Assembly (NCBI GenBank): GCA_964490325.1
Contig: CAZBBX010000005.1
Location: 1-64,000 of the forward strand
Source: DAOPJM01 sp964490325
GTDB taxonomy: Bacteria > Bacillota > Clostridia > Christensenellales > CAG-138
DNA length: 64,000 nucleotides
Direction: 5' to 3'
The translations under genes and the position numbers were made by a program. Each line of letters opens with the position of its first letter. Positions within the stretch are counted from its first letter, which is position 1. The notes below the pieces were generated by a model. It had not been told where the DNA came from. It did no database searches and saw nothing but the letters and a program-made list of their open reading frames with translations. Positions 61,450 to 64,000 of the stretch are shown here, piece after piece.

Positions 61450-64000
61450 TTAATTCTTTTCGTACAGCGTGAAGTACACCGCCGTGCGGCTGTAGGTCGC
61501 GTAACCCGTGCTGCTGAAGCCCAGATAGACGTAGCTGTCCGCCGAGTAGCTCGTGTTCCTAAACGAGAAGGTCGAGCCGCTGCCTGCAAGCGTCCAAGTC
61601 GTAAGGCCGCTCGATGCAAAGGTCGGATAGCCGCCCGAGGTGAACGCCAGATACCCAACACTGCTGTCATAGAACGTCCAGCTGCTGCCGCTTGCCGCCG
61701 CCGTATAGGTGAACGCGTCCGCATCGGAGCCGTAGCTCGTGTTGTTCAGCGTGACCGTGCCGTTGCTGACGGTCGCGGAGACCATGCGCGGATAGCGGCT
61801 TGAGGAGGTGTTGTACAGCGTCTTGGTCATCACATAGGTGGTGCTGCCGCTGGTGTAGGTGATGAGGTACTCCTTGCCTGCGGTGATGCTCGTGGCGACC
61901 GTGTAGCTGCCGGTCTGCGCAACAGGCGTTGCGGTGGGAGCGGCGGTCGGAGCCGTGGTCGGTGCTGCGGTGGGTGCTGCGGTCGGAGCCGCAGTCGGCG
62001 CTGCCGTGACGATGCCGGCGCTGCCGTCCGTCAGCTCATAGAGCGTGAAGTACTTGGCGCTTGAGCTGTAGGTCAGATACTTGCTGCTGTTGAAGCCCAA
62101 GTAGACATAGCTGTCCGCCGTGTAGCTCGTGTTCTTGAACGAGAAGGTCGTGCCGCTGTTCGTAAGCGTCCAGTCGATCAGGTCGGAGGTGGAGCTTGTG
62201 TAGGTGGGATAGCCGCCCGAGGTGAACGCCAGATAGCCCTTCGCCGCATTGTAGAAGCGATAGCTGCTGCCGCTTTGCGATGCCGTGTACAGGAACGCGC
62301 TCAGGTCGCTGCCGTAGGTGGTGGCGCCAAGCGTGATGTTCGCATAATCGCCGCTTTCGTCAAGCGATACTGCGACCATGTACGGATTGCGGCTGTTGCT
62401 CGTGCTCTGGTAGGTCGTGGTCGCCACATAGGTGGTGCTGCCGCTGGTGTAGGCAAGGAGATACTGCTTGCCTGCCGTCACGCTGCTGACCGCCTTGTAG
62501 GCATAGTCGGAAGCGGCGGTGGGGGTTGCCGTCACCACGGGGGTGGGGGTTGCCGTCACCACGGGGGTGGGGGTTGCCGTCACCACGGGAGTGGGGGTAG
62601 CCGTCACCACGGGGGTCGGGGTCGCCGTCACCACGGGGGTCGGGGTAGCCGTCACCACGGGGGTCGGGGTCGCCGTCACCACGGGAGTGGGGGTAGCCGT
62701 CACTACGGGAGTGGGGGTAGGCGTAGGCGTCGGCGTTGCGGTCGGCGTGGGCGTCGGCGTTGCGGTCGGCGTCGGCGTCGGCGTTGCGGTCGGCGCGGGG
62801 GTCGCCGTGGCGCTTGAGGAACCGCTCAGCTTGTAGATGTAAACAGGCGACTGACTGGCGCTCGAATAGCAGGAGAAGAGCGCGCTGGAGCTGTTCATCT
62901 GCAGCACCTTGCGCGTATAGCTGCCCTGCGAGGTCACGGTCGCGCTGCCGCCCGAGGCGATGGCGATGGACCAGGTGGCGGCGGTGGTGGCGCTCGAAAC
63001 GGTCTTGAGCTGGTTGGACGAGCTGGACGCCGCTGCAAGATAGCCGCTGTTGCTGCTGTCATAGAAGGTCCATGCGCCGCTTGAGCCGCCCAGTGTCAGC
63101 GTGGCCATGTTGCTTGCCAACTCGATGCTGCTTGCCGCCGAGGAGTAGCTCGAAAGCTGCACAGCCGTGCGGTTGGAGGTGTTCTGCGTGGTGGTCAGAC
63201 CCCACACCGTGCCTGCGCTGCGAACGCCAACGATGGCAACGGTGTCGCCTGCCGACAGCGAGGAAGCGGAGGTGACGAGGGTGTAGCTGCCCGTGGTCGT
63301 GCCGCCGCCGGAGGTCGCCGTTGCGGTTGCCGTTGCAGTGGCCGCTGCGGTGGGCGTTGCGGTGGTGGTGCCGCCGGAGGAGCTGCCGCCGGAAGGCGTG
63401 GTCATGCCCGAAGGAATGCTCTGGCTAAAGAGCAGCCAAGCCAATTCGGGATAGTCGATGAACACGTTGCGGTTGCCCTGGATGGACTGCACGATGTCGT
63501 TCCGCTTCATTTCCCATTCGTCAACGGGATCCAGCTTCATCCAGTTGAGCAGCGTGGTCGTGCTTTCGATGACGTCGGTCAGGTTGCTCTCGCCCCAGCG
63601 AACGTAGACGTACAGCAGGATACGCGCCACATCGCCCTTGACGGAATCGACCGGCTCGTAATAGCTGCTGCTGTATTTTCCCGCTGCGGAACCCGTGGTC
63701 TTGCGGGTCATGGTGGTGCCGCTTGAAACGGTGCCGTAGGGCTTGTTGCCGCGGGTGCTGTTGATGGTGGGATCCGACGGACGCAGATGGTGCAGGTCGC
63801 TGCCTGCGTTGCTGGTGGTGAACGTACCCAGCGACTGCGGCCACACATGCTCGCGGTTCCAGGTAGAGCCGCTGTCCCAGGTGCTGGCCACTGCATCGTT
63901 GCAGTAGAACAGCAGGATCTTGCTTGTGTCGGACTTATAGGTGTCGGAATACGCGGTCAGCGTGGTGATGCCCGAATAGGTCGTCTTGGTGGAATGCGTA
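61450..64000 (-). CDS. Modular extracellular EndA/NucM-type nuclease, N-terminus cut by window edge
   Basis: At least 849 residues; the frame is open to base 64000, so the start and any signal peptide are outside. The His-Me finger nuclease domain shows NREHVWPQS, SDLHHLRPSD and INSTRGN, the motif set of the endonuclease I family, which degrades DNA and RNA. After a Ser/Thr/Pro linker comes a beta-rich domain, then a TPTP linker with eight copies of PVVTATPT, then two homologous 145-residue C-terminal modules (each with TSGSTTYV, LAFTSGGYPT, SFxNTSYxADSYVYLGF) separated by an AAPTAAPT linker. The modules probably bind the cell surface or a glycan; a secreted nuclease with sticky domains is the inferred role. 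Confidence 0.85.
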   Translation of the reverse strand, partial: THSTKTTYSGITTLTAYSDTYKSDTSKILLFYCNDAVASTWDSGSTWNREHVWPQSLGTFTTSNAGSDLHHLRPSDPTINSTRGNKPYGTVSSGTTMTRKTTGSAAGKYSSSYYEPVDSVKGDVARILLYVYVRWGESNLTDVIESTTTLLNWMKLDPVDEWEMKRNDIVQSIQGNRNVFIDYPELAWLLFSQSIPSGMTTPSGGSSSGGTTTATPTAAATATATATATSGGGTTTGSYTLVTSASSLSAGDTVAIVGVRSAGTVWGLTTTQNTSNRTAVQLSSYSSAASSIELASNMATLTLGGSSGAWTFYDSSNSGYLAAASSSSNQLKTVSSATTAATWSIAIASGGSATVTSQGSYTRKVLQMNSSSALFSCYSSASQSPVYIYKLSGSSSATATPAPTATPTPTPTATPTPTPTATPTPTPTPTPVVTATPTPVVTATPTPVVTATPTPVVTATPTPVVTATPTPVVTATPTPVVTATPTPVVTATPTAASDYAYKAVSSVTAGKQYLLAYTSGSTTYVATTTYQSTSNSRNPYMVAVSLDESGDYANITLGATTYGSDLSAFLYTASQSGSSYRFYNAAKGYLAFTSGGYPTYTSSTSDLIDWTLTNSGTTFSFKNTSYTADSYVYLGFNSSKYLTYSSSAKYFTLYELTDGSAGIVTAAPTAAPTAAPTAAPTTAPTAAPTATPVAQTGSYTVATSITAGKEYLITYTSGSTTYVMTKTLYNTSSSRYPRMVSATVSNGTVTLNNTSYGSDADAFTYTAAASGSSWTFYDSSVGYLAFTSGGYPTFASSGLTTWTLAGSGSTFSFRNTSYSADSYVYLGFSSTGYATYSRTAVYFTLYEKN
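62519..62710. repeat. 24-base minisatellite, eight copies, in the nuclease gene
   Basis: Eight consecutive near-identical 24-mers (GTCACCACGG with a G-rich remainder) encode PVVTATPT repeats of the linker. The variation is mostly third-position, so the array is translated and can change length in 8-residue steps without breaking the frame. Confidence 0.93.

Noticed and set aside
62519..62710. CRISPR-like array of regularly spaced short repeats
   Set aside because: The 24-base units are contiguous without spacers and encode PVVTATPT in the nuclease linker, so it is a coding minisatellite.

Overview
The window is a 64-kb piece of a GC-rich, endospore-forming member of the Bacillota, most likely a gut-type Clostridia. 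The evidence is the sporulation genes spoIIE, spoIIGA and sigE with a SpoIIQ-like peptidase, the AddAB recombination nuclease, the cdaA-cdaR c-di-AMP module, yceD-rpmF, obgE-yhbY, a yybP-ykoY-type leader and sigma-A promoters of the form TTGACA-N17-TATACT, often with an extended -10 (TGC before the hexamer). The species cannot be named from sequence alone. A run of 100 Ns and the open ends of two genes show it is a draft contig.

Layout. (1) 1-2.35 kb is AT-rich accessory DNA: the end of a serine resolvase, a small membrane protein and a HEPN-like protein. It ends in hairpins against the remnant of a GC-rich host gene. (2) 2.6-8.1 kb is a sporulation block: a SpoIIQ-like M23 protein divergent from spoIIE, then spoIIGA-sigE. 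(3) 8.2-26.4 kb holds queG, a Nudix hydrolase, an AlkZ-related protein and a tandem-hydrolase lipoprotein, then a minus-strand run thpR-addB-addA-rsmF-like-M32 carboxypeptidase, then a solute-binding protein, a two-HTH regulator and a zinc-ribbon membrane protein. (4) 26.6-31.0 kb holds a ModE-like regulator overlapping dapF, a PH-domain protein, yceD-rpmF and gdhA. (5) 31.3-36.3 kb is a two-gene restriction-modification-like locus. (6) 36.4-45.8 kb holds a riboswitch-controlled Ca/Na antiporter, a triple-repeat lipoprotein under a consensus promoter with a LacI-type operator, and a minus-strand run parE-parC-yitT-mscS-flavodoxin. (7) 46.0-54.2 kb holds a SecB-like chaperone, a pseudouridine synthase, a secreted PIG-L/LRR pair, an FAD dehydrogenase and cdaA-cdaR. 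(8) 54.3-64 kb holds the minus-strand run trxB-nth-obgE-yhbY-ABC transporter, a DUF4349-like lipoprotein, a repeat-rich intergenic region and a large modular extracellular nuclease running off the right edge.

The most interesting locus is 31293-36348. The first protein carries what look like the SAM-side motifs of an N6-adenine methyltransferase (an AEVFTP motif, a motif-I-like EITCGEAPYL and a motif II/III-like stretch). The second carries an N-terminal GIY-YIG-like segment, a DEAH helicase, the methyltransferase motif IV (NPPY) and a target-recognition region. I read this as a split methyltransferase fused to a helicase. The recognition region is markedly AT-rich inside an otherwise GC-rich gene, which suggests specificity-module replacement, and an in-frame Shine-Dalgarno plus ATG sits just before the NPPY module.

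The window also holds three local tandem duplications (spoIIGA-sigE spacer, queG 3' end, addA-addB junction) and an N-gap flanked by an identical 42-base overlap, so assembly artefact must be weighed against real duplication. Other non-coding signals are a Mn-type riboswitch with visible mutually exclusive pairing, a possible minus-strand structured RNA at 12.73-13.1 kb, two genes whose promoters imply leaderless mRNAs, and two families of dispersed hairpin repeats.
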